Shown here piece by piece: positions 35,128 to 44,563 of a stretch of 64,000 nt of DNA. The notes below the pieces were generated by a model. The model did no database searches and was not told the DNA's origin. It saw only the letters and a program-made list of their open reading frames with translations. Origin of the DNA: Ottowia sp. oral taxon 894 (lineage in GTDB: Bacteria > Pseudomonadota > Gammaproteobacteria > Burkholderiales > Burkholderiaceae_C). How positions within the stretch are numbered: position 1 is the stretch's first letter; each line of letters starts with the position of its first letter. The stretch is from the NCBI RefSeq assembly GCF_001262075.1, contig NZ_CP012073.1, positions 2,529,001-2,593,000 of the forward strand, read 5' to 3'. The position numbers and the translations under genes were made by a program.

Positions 35128-36113
35128 GGCTGGCCGCCCTGCTGCTTTTTGAGGCCCTCGGCCAGCCCCTGGGCGATCGTGCGGCTGGTCACGCGCAGCA
35201 AGTCCAGATACGTGGGCACGGGGCCGTCTGCCGTGGTGAGCGAATCCACATACAGCACGCCGCCGTAGTGAATGCCCGTCTCGCGCGCCACCTGCTGCGC
35301 GGGCTTGGGCGAAATGGTGCTCTCGCTGAAGATGGCGGGCGCCTTGTGCTGGCGCACCATCTCGATCATGTGGCGCACCTGCTGCGGCGTGCCTTGCTGG
35401 TCGGCATTGATGGGCCACAGATACAGCTCCCGAAGGCCAAAGTCGCGCGCCAGATAGCTGAAAGCGCCCTCGCTCGTGGCCAGCCAGCGCGCGCCGGGCG
35501 GCAGCTTCTCCAGCTCGGCGCGGATGGGGGCGATGGCCGCCTGAATGCGCTGCTTGTATTGCTCGGCATTGGCGCGGTAGGCATCGGCATGCGCGGGGTC
35601 GTGCGCGGCCAGCGCATCGCGGATGTTGTCCACGTAAACCAGCGCGGCGGCGGGCGACATCCACGCATGCGGATTGGGCTTGCCCTCGTAGGGGCCGGCG
35701 CCAATGCCGATCGGCTCCACGCCTTGCGACACCACCGCCTGCGGCACGTTTTTCACGCGGCGGAAGAACTTTTCAAACCACGTCTCCAGATTCAGCCCGT
35801 TCCACAGCACCAGCTGCGCGCCTTGCGTGCGCGCCAAATCGCCCGGCGTGGGCTGGTATTCGTGAATTTCCGCGCCGGGCTTGGTGATGGACTCCACCTG
35901 CGCCGCATCGCCCGCCACATTGCGGGCCATGTCGGCAATCACGGTGAACGTGGTCACCACCTTGAATTTGGGCGCTGGCTGCGCCGCCGCTGGCGGCAGC
36001 CCAAGAGCAAGGGCCGCCGCGAAAGCCGCCGCGAAAACCCTTGCGCCAGCGGCAGTCAGCGCGGCGCGGCGGCCAAGGCGCGAGCGGCGCAGGAAAGCGG
36101 AAGAAGTGAACAT
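35124..36113 (-). CDS. Metal ABC transporter substrate-binding protein (Mn/Fe type)
   Basis: The 329-residue periplasmic protein has a signal sequence ([20 protein letters not shown]). The four ligands of cluster-A-I proteins are all visible in order: His in EIHEYQPTP, His in NPHAWMSP, Glu in FSESTISPK and Asp in [10 protein letters not shown]. The His-His-Glu-Asp set and the absence of a His-rich loop favour Mn2+/Fe2+ over Zn2+ (PsaA/SitA rather than ZnuA). First gene of the four-gene operon. No convincing MntR or Fur box was found upstream. Confidence 0.9.
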   Translation of the reverse strand: MFTSSAFLRRSRLGRRAALTAAGARVFAAAFAAALALGLPPAAAQPAPKFKVVTTFTVIADMARNVAGDAAQVESITKPGAEIHEYQPTPGDLARTQGAQLVLWNGLNLETWFEKFFRRVKNVPQAVVSQGVEPIGIGAGPYEGKPNPHAWMSPAAALVYVDNIRDALAAHDPAHADAYRANAEQYKQRIQAAIAPIRAELEKLPPGARWLATSEGAFSYLARDFGLRELYLWPINADQQGTPQQVRHMIEMVRQHKAPAIFSESTISPKPAQQVARETGIHYGGVLYVDSLTTADGPVPTYLDLLRVTSRTIAQGLAEGLKKQQGGQP

Positions 36114-36285
36114 GCATTTGCCTTTCTTTTGTTTGTGCAGATGAGAACAGATGTCAATTTATCTTAGGCTCAAATGAAATGCCGCCGCTGGCGGCGCCAA
36201 GGGCGCCCAGCCCTTTTCCTCCGTGGTAAAAGCGCGGTCTTGCCGCCGTGCATTTTTCCACTTCACTCTCCAAAGGGGCTTTTTC

Positions 36286-36681
36286 ATGACTTGGCTTTCC
36301 CGCTTTCAGCCGCAGCTGCTGGCCCTTTTGCGCATCACCGCCGCCTACATGTACTTCTGGCACGGCACGGCCAAATTCTTCGGCTACCCCACGGCGATGG
36401 GGCATGTGGAGCTGCTGTCGCTCAAGGGCGCAGCGGGCGTGCTGGAAATTGGCGGCGGCCTGCTGCTCATGCTGGGGCTGTTCACGCGGCCCGTGGCCTT
36501 TTTGCTTTCCGGCCAGATGGCCGTGGCCTACTTCATGGCCCACAGCCAGCCCAGCATGTGGATGCCGCTGCTCAACAAGGGCGAATCGGCGGCGCTGTTT
36601 TGCTTCATCTTCCTGTACCTGGCCGCCGCAGGCGGCGGCGCGCCCTCGCTCGATGGCCTGCTGCGCCGCAAACGGGCTTGA
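36286..36681 (+). CDS. DoxX family membrane protein
   Basis: ATG 36286 gives 131 residues with four hydrophobic helices. Typical blocks are LLRITAAYMYFWHGTAKFFG and AAGVLEIGGGLLLMLGLFTR. DoxX proteins are inner-membrane proteins linked to thiosulfate:quinone oxidoreductase relatives and redox stress, but most members are uncharacterised. Divergent from the metal transporter with about 170 bases between. No partner gene adjacent. Confidence 0.85.
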   Translation: MTWLSRFQPQLLALLRITAAYMYFWHGTAKFFGYPTAMGHVELLSLKGAAGVLEIGGGLLLMLGLFTRPVAFLLSGQMAVAYFMAHSQPSMWMPLLNKGESAALFCFIFLYLAAAGGGAPSLDGLLRRKRA

Positions 36682-36687
36682 GCTGCT

Positions 36688-36825
36688 CTTGAGGGCCTGC
36701 TCGCAATCGTCCGTGAGCGCGAAAAGCGCAGCCTTAGGGTGCTCTGCGGCGTTGCAAATCCTTGATGGATCACGAGGCCGTCTGCGCCTTGCAATCCATT
36801 CTGATCTGTGGCTCCTCGCGGCCAA
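36688..36825 (+). repeat. Intergenic repeat family 2, copy 2
   Basis: Gcctgctcgcaatcgtccgt, gcgttgcaaatcc and ccttgcaatccattctgatc match the family-2 ends. Lies between doxX and amiC, which are convergent. Confidence 0.55.
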
Positions 36826-36887
36826 CTCTGGGCAGGTGCTGAAGCGGCCCGGCCCATATCAGCCGTCCGCTGCTGGCCTTGAAGCCC

Positions 36888-38366
36888 CTAGGCCAGCGGC
36901 GGGTTGGCGGCGAAGTAGTTGCGCACGCCCACGAGCAGGGCGTCGGCCAGGCGGCTTTGGTAGGCGGCGGTGCGCAGCTTGCGCTCTTCTTCGGGGTTGC
37001 TGATGAAGGCGGTTTCGACCAGCACGCTGGGGATGTCGGGCGCGCGCAGCACGGCAAAACCGGCGCGCTCCACTTGTTTTTTGTGCAGGTGGCCGACTTT
37101 GTCCATTTCGCGCAGCAGGGCATGGCCGAGCTTGAGGCTGTCGGTGATTTGCGCGGCGGTGCTCATGTCCAGCAGGGCGCGTTGCAGGTGGGGGGCGCGG
37201 CTGGCGGCGGCAATGTTGATGCCGCCCACGGCGTCGGCCTGGTTTTCTTTTTGCGCAAGCCAGCGGGCGGCGTTGCTGCTGGCGCCGCGCTCGGAGAGGG
37301 CAAAGACGCTGCCGCCGCGCGCACCGGGGTTGGTGAAGGCGTCGGCGTGGATGCTGATGAACAGGTCGGCGCCCACGCTGCGGGCCTTGTGCACGCGGGT
37401 GTTCAGGGGCACGAAGTAGTCGGCTTCGCGCGTGAGAAAGGCCCGCAAGGGGTAGCGGCCGGCGGTGCTGGCGTTGAGGCGGTCGCGCAGATACAGGGCG
37501 ATGGGCAGGACGACGTTTTTCTCGTTCGTGCCCGCCGGGCCGGTGGCGCCGGGGTCTTCGCCGCCGTGGCCGGGGTCGATGGCCACGAGCAGCATGCGGC
37601 GCGGGCCGCCGCGCGAAGACGGGGCGCTGCCGCGCGCGGGCGGGCGGATGCCGGGCGCGCCCGCGCTGGCGACGGTGCGGTCAGGCTCGGGCCTGGGCGG
37701 CGGTTTGATGCCGATGCCGTCTGCCGAGGCCACGGCGGTGGAGGGAGCGCCGGGTGCGCCGGATGTGCCGGGTTCGCGGTATTTGCTGGTCTGGCGGGCG
37801 ATGAGTTCGGCCAGGGGGTCGTGCTCGTCGGCCTGCGCCACGTGCACGCCCGTGGCCGGCGGCGTGGGCTGGCCGGGCGGCGGGGCGGGAATGGGCGGCT
37901 GCGCGCCGCCCTGGCCCAGCTGGGCGAGCAGCATTTCCATGGGGTCGGGCGGGTTGGCCGGGTACAGGTCGAACACCAGGCGGTATTTGTAGGCGGCCAC
38001 GGGGGTGAGGGTGAACACTTGCGGTTCGGTGGCGCGCTTGAGGTCGAACACCAGCCGCACCACGTCGGGCGTGTATTGGCCTACGCGCACGCCGGCGATG
38101 TTGGGGTCGTCGCTGCGCACTTTGCCCACCAGCTGCTGCAAGGCGGCGTCGAGTTTGAGGCCGTCAATGTCCACGGCCAGGCGCGGCGGGTCTTCCACGG
38201 TGCGGTGGCTGGCTTTCAGGGGCGCGTCAGACTCGATGGTCACGCGCGTGTAGTCCTGCGCGGGCCACACGCGCACGGCGATGATGCCCGCGCCTTGCGC
38301 CAGTTGCGGCGCGCCCAGCAGCAGGGCCAGGGAGCTGCCTTTTTTGAGGAGTTCGCGGCGTTGCAT
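36888..38366 (-). CDS. amiC: N-acetylmuramoyl-L-alanine amidase AmiC
   Basis: The 492-residue protein has a twin-arginine-like signal (MQRRELLKKGSSLALLLG), as in E. coli AmiC. The N-terminal AMIN domain runs to about 150 (VWPAQDYTRVTIESDAPLKA). A Pro/Gly linker follows, then an Amidase_3 domain from about 255 (LLVAIDPGHGGEDPGATGPA; zinc His in DPGHGGED; ISIHADAFTNP; VLVETAFISNPEEE with catalytic Glu). It cleaves septal peptidoglycan during daughter-cell separation. It directly follows tsaE with a 3-base gap, the conserved tsaE-amidase pairing. Confidence 0.95.
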   Translation of the reverse strand: MQRRELLKKGSSLALLLGAPQLAQGAGIIAVRVWPAQDYTRVTIESDAPLKASHRTVEDPPRLAVDIDGLKLDAALQQLVGKVRSDDPNIAGVRVGQYTPDVVRLVFDLKRATEPQVFTLTPVAAYKYRLVFDLYPANPPDPMEMLLAQLGQGGAQPPIPAPPPGQPTPPATGVHVAQADEHDPLAELIARQTSKYREPGTSGAPGAPSTAVASADGIGIKPPPRPEPDRTVASAGAPGIRPPARGSAPSSRGGPRRMLLVAIDPGHGGEDPGATGPAGTNEKNVVLPIALYLRDRLNASTAGRYPLRAFLTREADYFVPLNTRVHKARSVGADLFISIHADAFTNPGARGGSVFALSERGASSNAARWLAQKENQADAVGGINIAAASRAPHLQRALLDMSTAAQITDSLKLGHALLREMDKVGHLHKKQVERAGFAVLRAPDIPSVLVETAFISNPEEERKLRTAAYQSRLADALLVGVRNYFAANPPLA

Positions 38367-38369
38367 GGC

Positions 38370-38975
38370 TCAGAAGCTCTCCAGGGTGTGCGAATCAAGG
38401 GTGTTCAGAAGCCGCCGCCCCAAAGGGGTGGCGGCGGTGAGGGTGATGCGGCGCGCTTGCAGAGCGCCGTCTTCGGCGGCGCTGCCTTCTTCGGGGGCGA
38501 TGAGCACATCCAGATCGGGCACGGGCAGCAGGCTGCCCGCTTGCTGCGGCCACTCGGCCAGCTTCAGCGCGGGCGCGGCAAAGGCGTCGCGCAGGCCCGC
38601 GTCTTCCCACTCGGCGGGGTCGCTGAAGCGGTAGAAGTCAAAGTGAAAAACGGCCAGTCCTGACGGCGTTTCATGCGGCTCCATCACGGCGTAGGTGGGG
38701 CTTTTGATGCGCCCGGCCACGCCCAGGGCGCGCAGCAGGTAGCGCGTGAAAGTGGTTTTGCCCGCGCCCAGGCCGCCGCGCAGGGCGATGAACGCGCCTT
38801 GCGGCGCGGCCTCTTGCAGCTCGCGCGCCAGGCGCTGCGCCAGCGCGGCGGTGCCGGCCTCGCTGCGGCAGGCCAGTTGCAGGGCAGGGGGGGTATCCGG
38901 GGCGCTGTTTGCGGCGCTGTCCGGGGTGTTTTTCTGCAAGGCGGAAGGTGAAGGCGCTGCTTGCAGGGCGGTCAT
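38370..38975 (-). CDS. tsaE: tRNA t6A synthesis ATPase TsaE
   Basis: ATG 38975 gives 201 residues. A variable N-terminus of about 30 residues precedes Walker A (LRGGLGAGKTTFTRYLLRAL). Then come IKSPTYAVME and HFDFYRFSDPAEWEDAGLRD, the TsaE core. TsaE works with TsaB and TsaD to make N6-threonylcarbamoyladenosine in ANN-decoding tRNAs. It is in an operon with amiC and divergent from queG, a common proteobacterial neighbourhood. The N- and C-terminal extensions make it longer than E. coli TsaE (153). Confidence 0.94.
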   Translation of the reverse strand: MTALQAAPSPSALQKNTPDSAANSAPDTPPALQLACRSEAGTAALAQRLARELQEAAPQGAFIALRGGLGAGKTTFTRYLLRALGVAGRIKSPTYAVMEPHETPSGLAVFHFDFYRFSDPAEWEDAGLRDAFAAPALKLAEWPQQAGSLLPVPDLDVLIAPEEGSAAEDGALQARRITLTAATPLGRRLLNTLDSHTLESF

Positions 38976-39063
38976 GGCGTGTTCATGGATATGGACGGGG
39001 CGGCGGCGGGCGGGCTGTTTTGGCAACAATCCGGCCCCTTTGCGGAAACGACAAATACAAATC

Positions 39064-40176
39064 ATGCCCACCGATCAAGACCCGCAGGCCCGAATCGACC
39101 CTGTTGCACTGCTGGAGCGCGTGCGCGCCTGGGCCAAGGAGCTGGGATTTTCCCAAATCGGCGTGGCGGGCGTGGACCTGTCCAGCGCCGAGGCGGGCCT
39201 GAGCCAGTGGCTGGCGCAAGGCTTTCACGGCAGCATGGACTACATGGCCGCGCACGGCGTCAAGCGCGCGCGCCCTGCCGAGCTGGTGCCCGGCACCGTC
39301 AGCGTCATCACCGCCCGCATGGACTACCTGCCGCGCAGCACGCCCCAAGGCTGGCAGCGCGTGGAGTTCGAGCGCCTTCAGCGCCCGCAAGAAGGCGTGG
39401 TGTCCGTCTATGCCCGTGGGCGCGACTACCACAAGGTGATGCGCGCGCGCCTGCAAAAGCTGCAAGCGCGCATGGCCGCCGAACTCGGCCCCTTCGGCCA
39501 CCGCGTCTTCACCGACTCGGCCCCCGTGCTGGAGGCCGAGCTGGCCGCCCGCAGCGGCCAGGGCTGGCGCGGCAAGCACACCCTCGTGCTCTCGCGCGAT
39601 GCAGGCTCCATGTTCTTTCTGGGCGAAATCTATGTGGACATCGCCCTGCCGCCCAGCGAGCCTGTCACCCACTACTGCGGCACATGCACCGCCTGCATGG
39701 ACGCCTGCCCCACCGGCGCCATCATCGCCCCCCACCGGCTGGATGCGCGGCGCTGCATCTCCTACCTGACCATCGAGCTGCACGGCGCCATTCCCGAAGA
39801 CATGCGCCCGCTCATTGGCAACCGCATCTACGGCTGCGACGACTGCCAGCGCGTGTGCCCCTGGAACAAATACGCGCACGTCAGCGCCTTGCCCGACTTT
39901 GATGAGCGCGAGGGCCTGACGGACGCGCCCCTGACCGCCCTGCTGGCCTGGAGCGAAGAAGAATTTCTGCGCCGCACCGAAGGCAGCCCCATCCGCCGCA
40001 TCGGCCATGCCCGCTGGCTGCGCAATGTGGCCGTCGCTCTGGGTAACGCCCTGGCCCGCCTGCCCGCAGACGACCCCGCCCGCGCCCCCTTGCTGGCCGC
40101 GCTGGCTGCGCGGCGCGAACACCCTGACGAAATGGTGCGCGAGCACGTGGCCTGGGCCATGGAGCAAAAAGCCTGA
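39064..40176 (+). CDS. queG: Epoxyqueuosine reductase QueG
   Basis: The 370-residue protein reduces epoxyqueuosine to queuosine in tRNA, the last step of Q synthesis, using cobalamin and two [4Fe-4S] clusters. The cluster motifs are CGTCTACMDACPTGA and CDDCQRVCPWNKYA. The N-terminal DUF1730 domain (GFSQIGVAGVDL, FHGSMDYMAAH) is intact, and a HEAT-like C-terminus (RWLRNVAVALGNAL) ends the chain. Divergent from tsaE. Its cobalamin need is a loose link to the cbiD gene elsewhere in the window. Confidence 0.95.
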   Translation: MPTDQDPQARIDPVALLERVRAWAKELGFSQIGVAGVDLSSAEAGLSQWLAQGFHGSMDYMAAHGVKRARPAELVPGTVSVITARMDYLPRSTPQGWQRVEFERLQRPQEGVVSVYARGRDYHKVMRARLQKLQARMAAELGPFGHRVFTDSAPVLEAELAARSGQGWRGKHTLVLSRDAGSMFFLGEIYVDIALPPSEPVTHYCGTCTACMDACPTGAIIAPHRLDARRCISYLTIELHGAIPEDMRPLIGNRIYGCDDCQRVCPWNKYAHVSALPDFDEREGLTDAPLTALLAWSEEEFLRRTEGSPIRRIGHARWLRNVAVALGNALARLPADDPARAPLLAALAARREHPDEMVREHVAWAMEQKA

Positions 40177-40228
40177 GAGCCGCCTGCGCCGTCTGGCCAT
40201 TCGCTCCTCGCGGCAGGGTTTCATTCTT

Positions 40229-40312
40229 CAAAAAGAGGAGCAAATTCAGCGGCATGAAAAAGGGCTTTCGCGCAATGTGCACTAGGACATCATGCTATCA
40301 ATCAAGGAGCTG
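40229..40312 (-). repeat. Intergenic repeat family 1, copy H
   Basis: Reverse orientation: aaaaagaggagcaaattcag, cactaggacatcatgctatc, aatcaaggagctg. Lies between the convergent queG and pgi genes. Confidence 0.82.
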
Positions 40313-40382
40313 ATTCAGACGGCCAGTTGGCTTTCGTGAACAGGCTCCGGGGCGGCTTGCGCCTGCCCTGGCCCGGGCCGCG

Positions 40383-41954
40383 CTAGCGCAGCCGCGCCAG
40401 CAGCCCGGCTGTGGAAGCGTCCATGCCTTGCGCGTGGCCTTGCAGCAGGCAGGCTTCGATGTCGCCCGCGTGGCGCTTGCCCAGCTCCACGCCCCACTGG
40501 TCAAAGCTGTTGAGGCCCCAGATGGCGCCGCTGGTGAACACGCGGTGCTCGTGCAGCGCCAGCAGGGCGCCGAAGCTGGCCGGCTCCAGCCGCTCCAGCA
40601 GCAAGAAGGTGCTGGGGCGGTTGCCGGGAAAGTGCCGGTGGCCGTCTTCGCCCGCCTGGCCCATCATGAGCGCGCGCGACTGGGCCAGCGCGTTGGTGAG
40701 CAGCTTGGCGTGATGGCCGGGCAGCTCGTGCGCGGCTTCGCGCGTGACGATGAAATCGACGGGAATGACTTGCGTGCCCTGGTGCAGCATCTGAAAGAAA
40801 GCGTGCTGGCCGTTGCTGCCCGCTTCGCCCCAGACGACGGGGGCGCTGTCAAAGGCCAGGGGCCGGCCGGCGGCGTCCACGCGCTTGCCGTTGCTTTCCA
40901 TCTCAAGCTGCTGCAAATAGGCGGGCAGGCGGCGCAGGCCGTGGTGGTAGGGGGCGATGCAACGGCTGGCAAAGCGGTGGAAGTTGCGGTTCCACACATC
41001 CAGCAGGCCCAGCAGCGCGGGCAGGTTGGCGTGCAAGGGGGCGCTGGCGAAGTGGCAGTCCATGGCATGCGCGCCCGCCAGCAGCGCCTTGAAGCCTGCC
41101 GCGCCCAGCGCAATGGCCACGGGCAGGCCAATGGCCGACCACAGCGAGTAGCGCCCGCCCACGCCGTCGGCAAAAGTGAGGCACTGGCCCGCGCCAAAGG
41201 CGCGCGCGGCTTCGGGCCGGGCCGTCAGGGCGGCAAAGTGCGCGGCCAGATCGCTTTCCTGCCCGCCGTTTTGCAAAAACCAGGCGCGCGCGGAGCGGGC
41301 GTTTTGCAGTGTTTCGGCGGTGCCAAAGCTCTTGGAGGCAATGACGAAAAGCGTGCGCGCCGGCTGCAGCGCGGCCAGCGCGGCGGCCAGCTCGTGCCCG
41401 TCCATGTTGGCCACGAAGTGGATGCGCGGCCCGCCGGGGCGCACGTGATCTTGCAGCGCCTGCAAGGCCAGGCGCGGGCCGAGGTCAGAGCCGCCAATGC
41501 CGATGTGAACCACGTCGGTGAAGCGCCCCTGGGCGCGGATGCTTTCGGCCAGCGCCAGCATGGCGTCAAGCTGCTTCATGCACTCGCGGTGTTCGGCTTG
41601 CAGCGCGGCGGGCGCAGCGCCGGGCGGGCAGCGCAGCAGCGGGTGCAGGGCCGGGCGGCCTTCGGTGTTGTTCACGGCCTGGCCGCCCAGCATGGCGTCG
41701 CGGTAGCTTTCAAGCTGGCATTGGGCGGCCAGTTGCAGCAGCAGCGCCAGGGCGCGCTCGTCAAGCAGGTTTTTGGACAGATCGGCGAAAACGTGCGGCG
41801 CTTGCAGGCTCAGGCGCTCAAAGCGCCGGGCGTCTTCGGCAAAGGCGCGGCGCAAATCAAACGCATCCGCCCCGTCAAAGCGCTGCCGGTGGTGCGCGGC
41901 CAGGGCGGCCCAGGCGGGCGTGGCGTCGCAGCGCGGGCGGCTGGCAAGGCTCAT
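40383..41954 (-). CDS. pgi: Glucose-6-phosphate isomerase
   Basis: The 523-residue protein interconverts glucose-6-phosphate and fructose-6-phosphate. Both family signatures are visible: [18 protein letters not shown] in the sugar-binding region, and the C-terminal [17 protein letters not shown] with catalytic Lys. [19 protein letters not shown] binds phosphate. The start at 41954 overlaps the tal stop by ATGA, so pgi and tal form one operon. Slightly shorter than E. coli Pgi (549), as is common in beta-proteobacteria. Confidence 0.96.
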   Translation of the reverse strand: MSLASRPRCDATPAWAALAAHHRQRFDGADAFDLRRAFAEDARRFERLSLQAPHVFADLSKNLLDERALALLLQLAAQCQLESYRDAMLGGQAVNNTEGRPALHPLLRCPPGAAPAALQAEHRECMKQLDAMLALAESIRAQGRFTDVVHIGIGGSDLGPRLALQALQDHVRPGGPRIHFVANMDGHELAAALAALQPARTLFVIASKSFGTAETLQNARSARAWFLQNGGQESDLAAHFAALTARPEAARAFGAGQCLTFADGVGGRYSLWSAIGLPVAIALGAAGFKALLAGAHAMDCHFASAPLHANLPALLGLLDVWNRNFHRFASRCIAPYHHGLRRLPAYLQQLEMESNGKRVDAAGRPLAFDSAPVVWGEAGSNGQHAFFQMLHQGTQVIPVDFIVTREAAHELPGHHAKLLTNALAQSRALMMGQAGEDGHRHFPGNRPSTFLLLERLEPASFGALLALHEHRVFTSGAIWGLNSFDQWGVELGKRHAGDIEACLLQGHAQGMDASTAGLLARLR

Positions 41955-42904
41955 TGCTGCAACAGCGCGTCGAGCTTTTTCGCGTCGGCCACGAAGGCGC
42001 GGATGCCTTCGGCCAGCTTTTCGGTGGCCATGGCGTCTTCATTGAGCGCAAAGCGAAAGGCCGCTTCCTCATCGGCGCCAAAGCTGGCGGCGGGCAAGTC
42101 AAGCTGGCGGGCGGCTGCGGCGTCCAGCGCGCGCGGCAGGGGCGCGCGGCTTTCGGCCAGCTGGGCGAGCAAATCGGGGCTGATGGTGAGCAAATCGCAC
42201 CCGGCCAGTGCGGCAATCTGGCCCGTGTTGCGAAAGCTCGCGCCCATCACTTCGGTGGCAATGCCAAAGCGCTTGTAGTGGTTGAAGATGCGCGTGACGG
42301 ACTGCACGCCGGGGTCATTGGCGCCCGTGTGCGCCGCCTCGTCCCACGCGCTGCCCGCGCGCGCCTTGTGCCAGTCGTAAATGCGGCCCACAAAAGGCGA
42401 GATGAGCCGCACCTTCGCCTGCCCGCAGGCCACGGCCTGGCAAAAGGCAAACAGCAGCGTGAGGTTGCAGTTGATGCCGCGCCTTTGCAGCCGCTCTGCG
42501 GCGCGGATGCCTTCCCACGTGGCGGCAATCTTGATGAGCACGCGCTCCACCGGCACGCCCTCGGCCTGATACAGCTCGATCAGACGCTCGGCGCGGGTGT
42601 AAGTGGCGTTTTCGTCAAACGACAGGCGCGCGTCCACTTCAGTGGAAACGCGCCCCGGAATCAGCGCCAGGATTTCGCAGCCAAAGCGCACCAGCAGCCG
42701 GTCAGCCACTTCGTCCAGCGGCCGGCCGCGATGCGCCGCCACGGTTTGCGCCAGCAGCGGCGCGTACTCGGGCTTTTGCACGGCCTTGAGAATGAGCGAA
42801 GGGTTGGTGGTGGCGTCTTGCGGCTGAAACTGCGCCAGCTGGCGAAAGTCGCCCGTGTCGGCCACCACGGCAGTGAACTGCCTGAGAGAGTCGAGCTGAT
42901 TCAT
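41951..42904 (-). CDS. tal: Transaldolase
   Basis: The 317-residue class I transaldolase transfers dihydroxyacetone units in the pentose phosphate pathway. [19 protein letters not shown] is the N-terminal signature. [19 protein letters not shown] contains the Schiff-base lysine (IKIAATWEG), and [18 protein letters not shown] follows. Normal length (E. coli TalB 317). First gene of a tal-pgi operon, which links the pentose phosphate and upper glycolytic steps. Confidence 0.97.
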   Translation of the reverse strand: MNQLDSLRQFTAVVADTGDFRQLAQFQPQDATTNPSLILKAVQKPEYAPLLAQTVAAHRGRPLDEVADRLLVRFGCEILALIPGRVSTEVDARLSFDENATYTRAERLIELYQAEGVPVERVLIKIAATWEGIRAAERLQRRGINCNLTLLFAFCQAVACGQAKVRLISPFVGRIYDWHKARAGSAWDEAAHTGANDPGVQSVTRIFNHYKRFGIATEVMGASFRNTGQIAALAGCDLLTISPDLLAQLAESRAPLPRALDAAAARQLDLPAASFGADEEAAFRFALNEDAMATEKLAEGIRAFVADAKKLDALLQQ

Positions 42905-43002
42905 GATGGGCGCGGATTATCAGCGCTGCCCGCCTGGGCCTGGCGGTGAAAACAGGCGCAGAAAAGAAGGGCCAGGCGCAGGCTGCGGGCAGGCAAGATA
43001 TT

Positions 43003-43019
43003 TCGCTCCTTTATCCATA
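43003..43019 (+). repeat. Family-1 repeat left end (attR-side of prophage 2)
   Basis: TCGCTCCTTTATCCATA is the left end of the family-1 repeat up to the att core. The rest of this copy lies at 50000-50072, beyond the prophage. Confidence 0.75.
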
Positions 43020-43111
43020 CTTTTCAGACCACCCGATTTTGCTCATTTTGTGGGCAGTGGCTGCTATCAAGGCTGTAGCAAGCCCCCTTGCTGCGTGTGG
43101 TTATTGTGGGT

Positions 43112-43702
43112 TCAAAGCAACGCGCGAATTGACCCGAAATTGCGCTGTTGTTTGCCTTTAGCTTCGTACGAAAGCCGCAAAACCGTCGTTTTTGCCACGT
43201 TGTAGGCGTGCGCTATGTCCCGAGACGGAATGCCGGAATCGACAAGCTGGACAACCTCGTTGCGTTCGGATAGTGAGAGTTTGTAGGGCCTGCCAATTGC
43301 CTTGCCTTTGCGCAACGCTTCGAGTTGCCCGGCCATACATCGCTCGCGTATGAGAGATCGCTCAAACTCCGCCACGCTGCCGAGCACCTGCAAGAACATG
43401 CGCCCGGCCGCCGTGTCAGGGTTGATAGGTTCGGTCAGACTGCGCAGTTGTGCCCCGCGATCGCGCAGACGCTCCAGGATTGATAGCAGGTGAATCAGCG
43501 AGCGCGCCAGACGGTCAAGCTTGTAGATAACCACCGTGTCACCTTCCGCGACGACGTCAAGAAGCAGCTCCAGCTGCGGGCGTTCTTTGATGGCCGAGCG
43601 TTTTTCCTCAAAGATGGTTGTGCAGCCTGCCGCGCGAAGCGCCGTTATCTGAAAACCGGTGTTCTGGTCAGTCGTACTAACCCGTGCATACCCATAAATC
43701 AT
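43112..43702 (-). CDS. Prophage 2 serine recombinase (resolvase/invertase type)
   Basis: ATG 43702 (ATG 43705 is also possible) gives 196 residues. Blocks are YGYARVSTTDQNTGFQITAL (catalytic Ser in YARVS), VVIYKLDRLARSLIHLLSIL, FERSLIRERCMAGQLEALRK and a C-terminal HTH (SRDIAHAYNVAKTTVLRLSY). It is clearly homologous to the prophage 1 recombinase and lies at the same end, about 90 bases from the att core. Its 5' end is 43 bases from one arm of the 690-bp inverted repeat. It could therefore act as the integrase, as an invertase for that segment, or both. Confidence 0.88.
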   Translation of the reverse strand: MIYGYARVSTTDQNTGFQITALRAAGCTTIFEEKRSAIKERPQLELLLDVVAEGDTVVIYKLDRLARSLIHLLSILERLRDRGAQLRSLTEPINPDTAAGRMFLQVLGSVAEFERSLIRERCMAGQLEALRKGKAIGRPYKLSLSERNEVVQLVDSGIPSRDIAHAYNVAKTTVLRLSYEAKGKQQRNFGSIRALL

Positions 43703-43744
43703 CATAAACCCCATACCAAATAAAAAACCCCTGGGCTTGCAGCC

Positions 43745-44434
43745 ATCAAGGGATAAAAGCCCGGATGCCCGAAAGGGCATCTAGGCTGTGGGCATTATGG
43801 GTATTTATTTGCTGATTGCCATGCTGGGGGCATTGTGGCTTATCTTTACCGCATAGCAGCTTATCTGTTGCTGGCTTTTGCTCCCATACAGCTTGTCTAT
43901 GCTGATTTTATTGCCCCTGAAATTGTCAGCGGTAATATATCAATCTATCAGCCGGAAAAAGAAGGGTTTTTCGATAATCTAGGGGCCTGCAAATCATGGG
44001 TTGAAGAGGGAGCATATAAAGCTTATTACCTGAAGAATCATCGCTGGGAAGGCGGAAAATGTCCGTATCCGTCAAGACCTAGCGATATCAGTTGCCATTC
44101 ATACCTCGCCAGCCACTCTGAAAATGATGCCGAGCATCTAGGCGGATGCAAAGTAGAGCGTAAATGTCCGTGAATTCAAAACAATACGAAGATAATACTT
44201 GCACATGTTTATCCGGCTATGTTGAAAAGAACGGCAGTTGCGTAAAGCCGGAAGAACAAAAGTGCGAAGCCGGAAAGAAAACAAGCTTTTCGTCAAAAGG
44301 TCACTCGCCAACAACAACCTGTATTGCAAGCTGCGAATACAAAGCGGTTGATGTTGAAATATGCGTTCGCTTACCCGGTGAAAATCTGCGGTGTTCTATT
44401 GATATGGTTTCTACTGGCAAAGAATGCAAAGAGC
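43745..44434 (+). repeat. 690-bp inverted repeat, silent arm
   Basis: Reads as the exact inverse of 46772-47462, from ATCAAGGGATAAAAGCCCGG to TGCAAAGAGC. It includes the last coat codons, the tiny coat-like ORF and the signal plus N-domain of the adsorption gene. The only difference found is at about 44170: CCGTGAATTC here versus CCGTCGCATTC in the other arm. That is one base deleted with changed neighbours. Confidence 0.9.
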
Positions 44435-44529
44435 CTACGCCGACGAAGCCTAACGGCTTCGCAGGGGGAAGCGCCCTTCCCCCACCGCTTCAGGCGTGGA
44501 TAACTGCGTTTTTGTCCACAGCGTTCTAA
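43835..44529 (+). pseudogene. Silent, frameshifted copy of the adsorption-protein N-domain
   Basis: GTG 43835 encodes the same signal peptide and N-domain as the prophage 2 adsorption gene for 112 residues, then hits TGA at 44171-44173 because of the 1-bp change. The rest continues in another frame (44164-44529; CTCLSGYVEKNGSCVKP) to the repeat end. It then runs into unique sequence (PTPTKPNGFAGGSALPPP) and stops inside the hairpin. It lacks the Gly-rich linker and membrane anchor. It could make a 112-residue secreted fragment, or act only as a recombination partner. Confidence 0.8.
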
Positions 44530-44563
44530 ATCGAACGCTATGGACAAAAACGCAGTTATCCAC
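44445..44563. other. Prophage 2 hairpin cluster after zot (packaging/origin or terminator)
   Basis: Three hairpins in a row: GAAGCC-taac-GGCTTC (44445-44460), GGGGGAAG-cgcc-CTTCCCCC (44464-44483), and a 31-bp stem with one mismatch and a 6-base loop (44496-44563; arm core GTGGATAACTGCGTTTTTGT). The zot stop codon lies inside the last stem. Its arm contains TTATCCAC, close to a DnaA box. Equivalent in position to 28344-28512 of prophage 1. Confidence 0.6.

Noticed and set aside
43003-43030. dif/XerCD site as the prophage attachment site
   Set aside because: The core CCATAGCATGATGTCCTAGT does not match the paired XerC/XerD arms around a 6-bp centre, and the phages carry their own recombinases.
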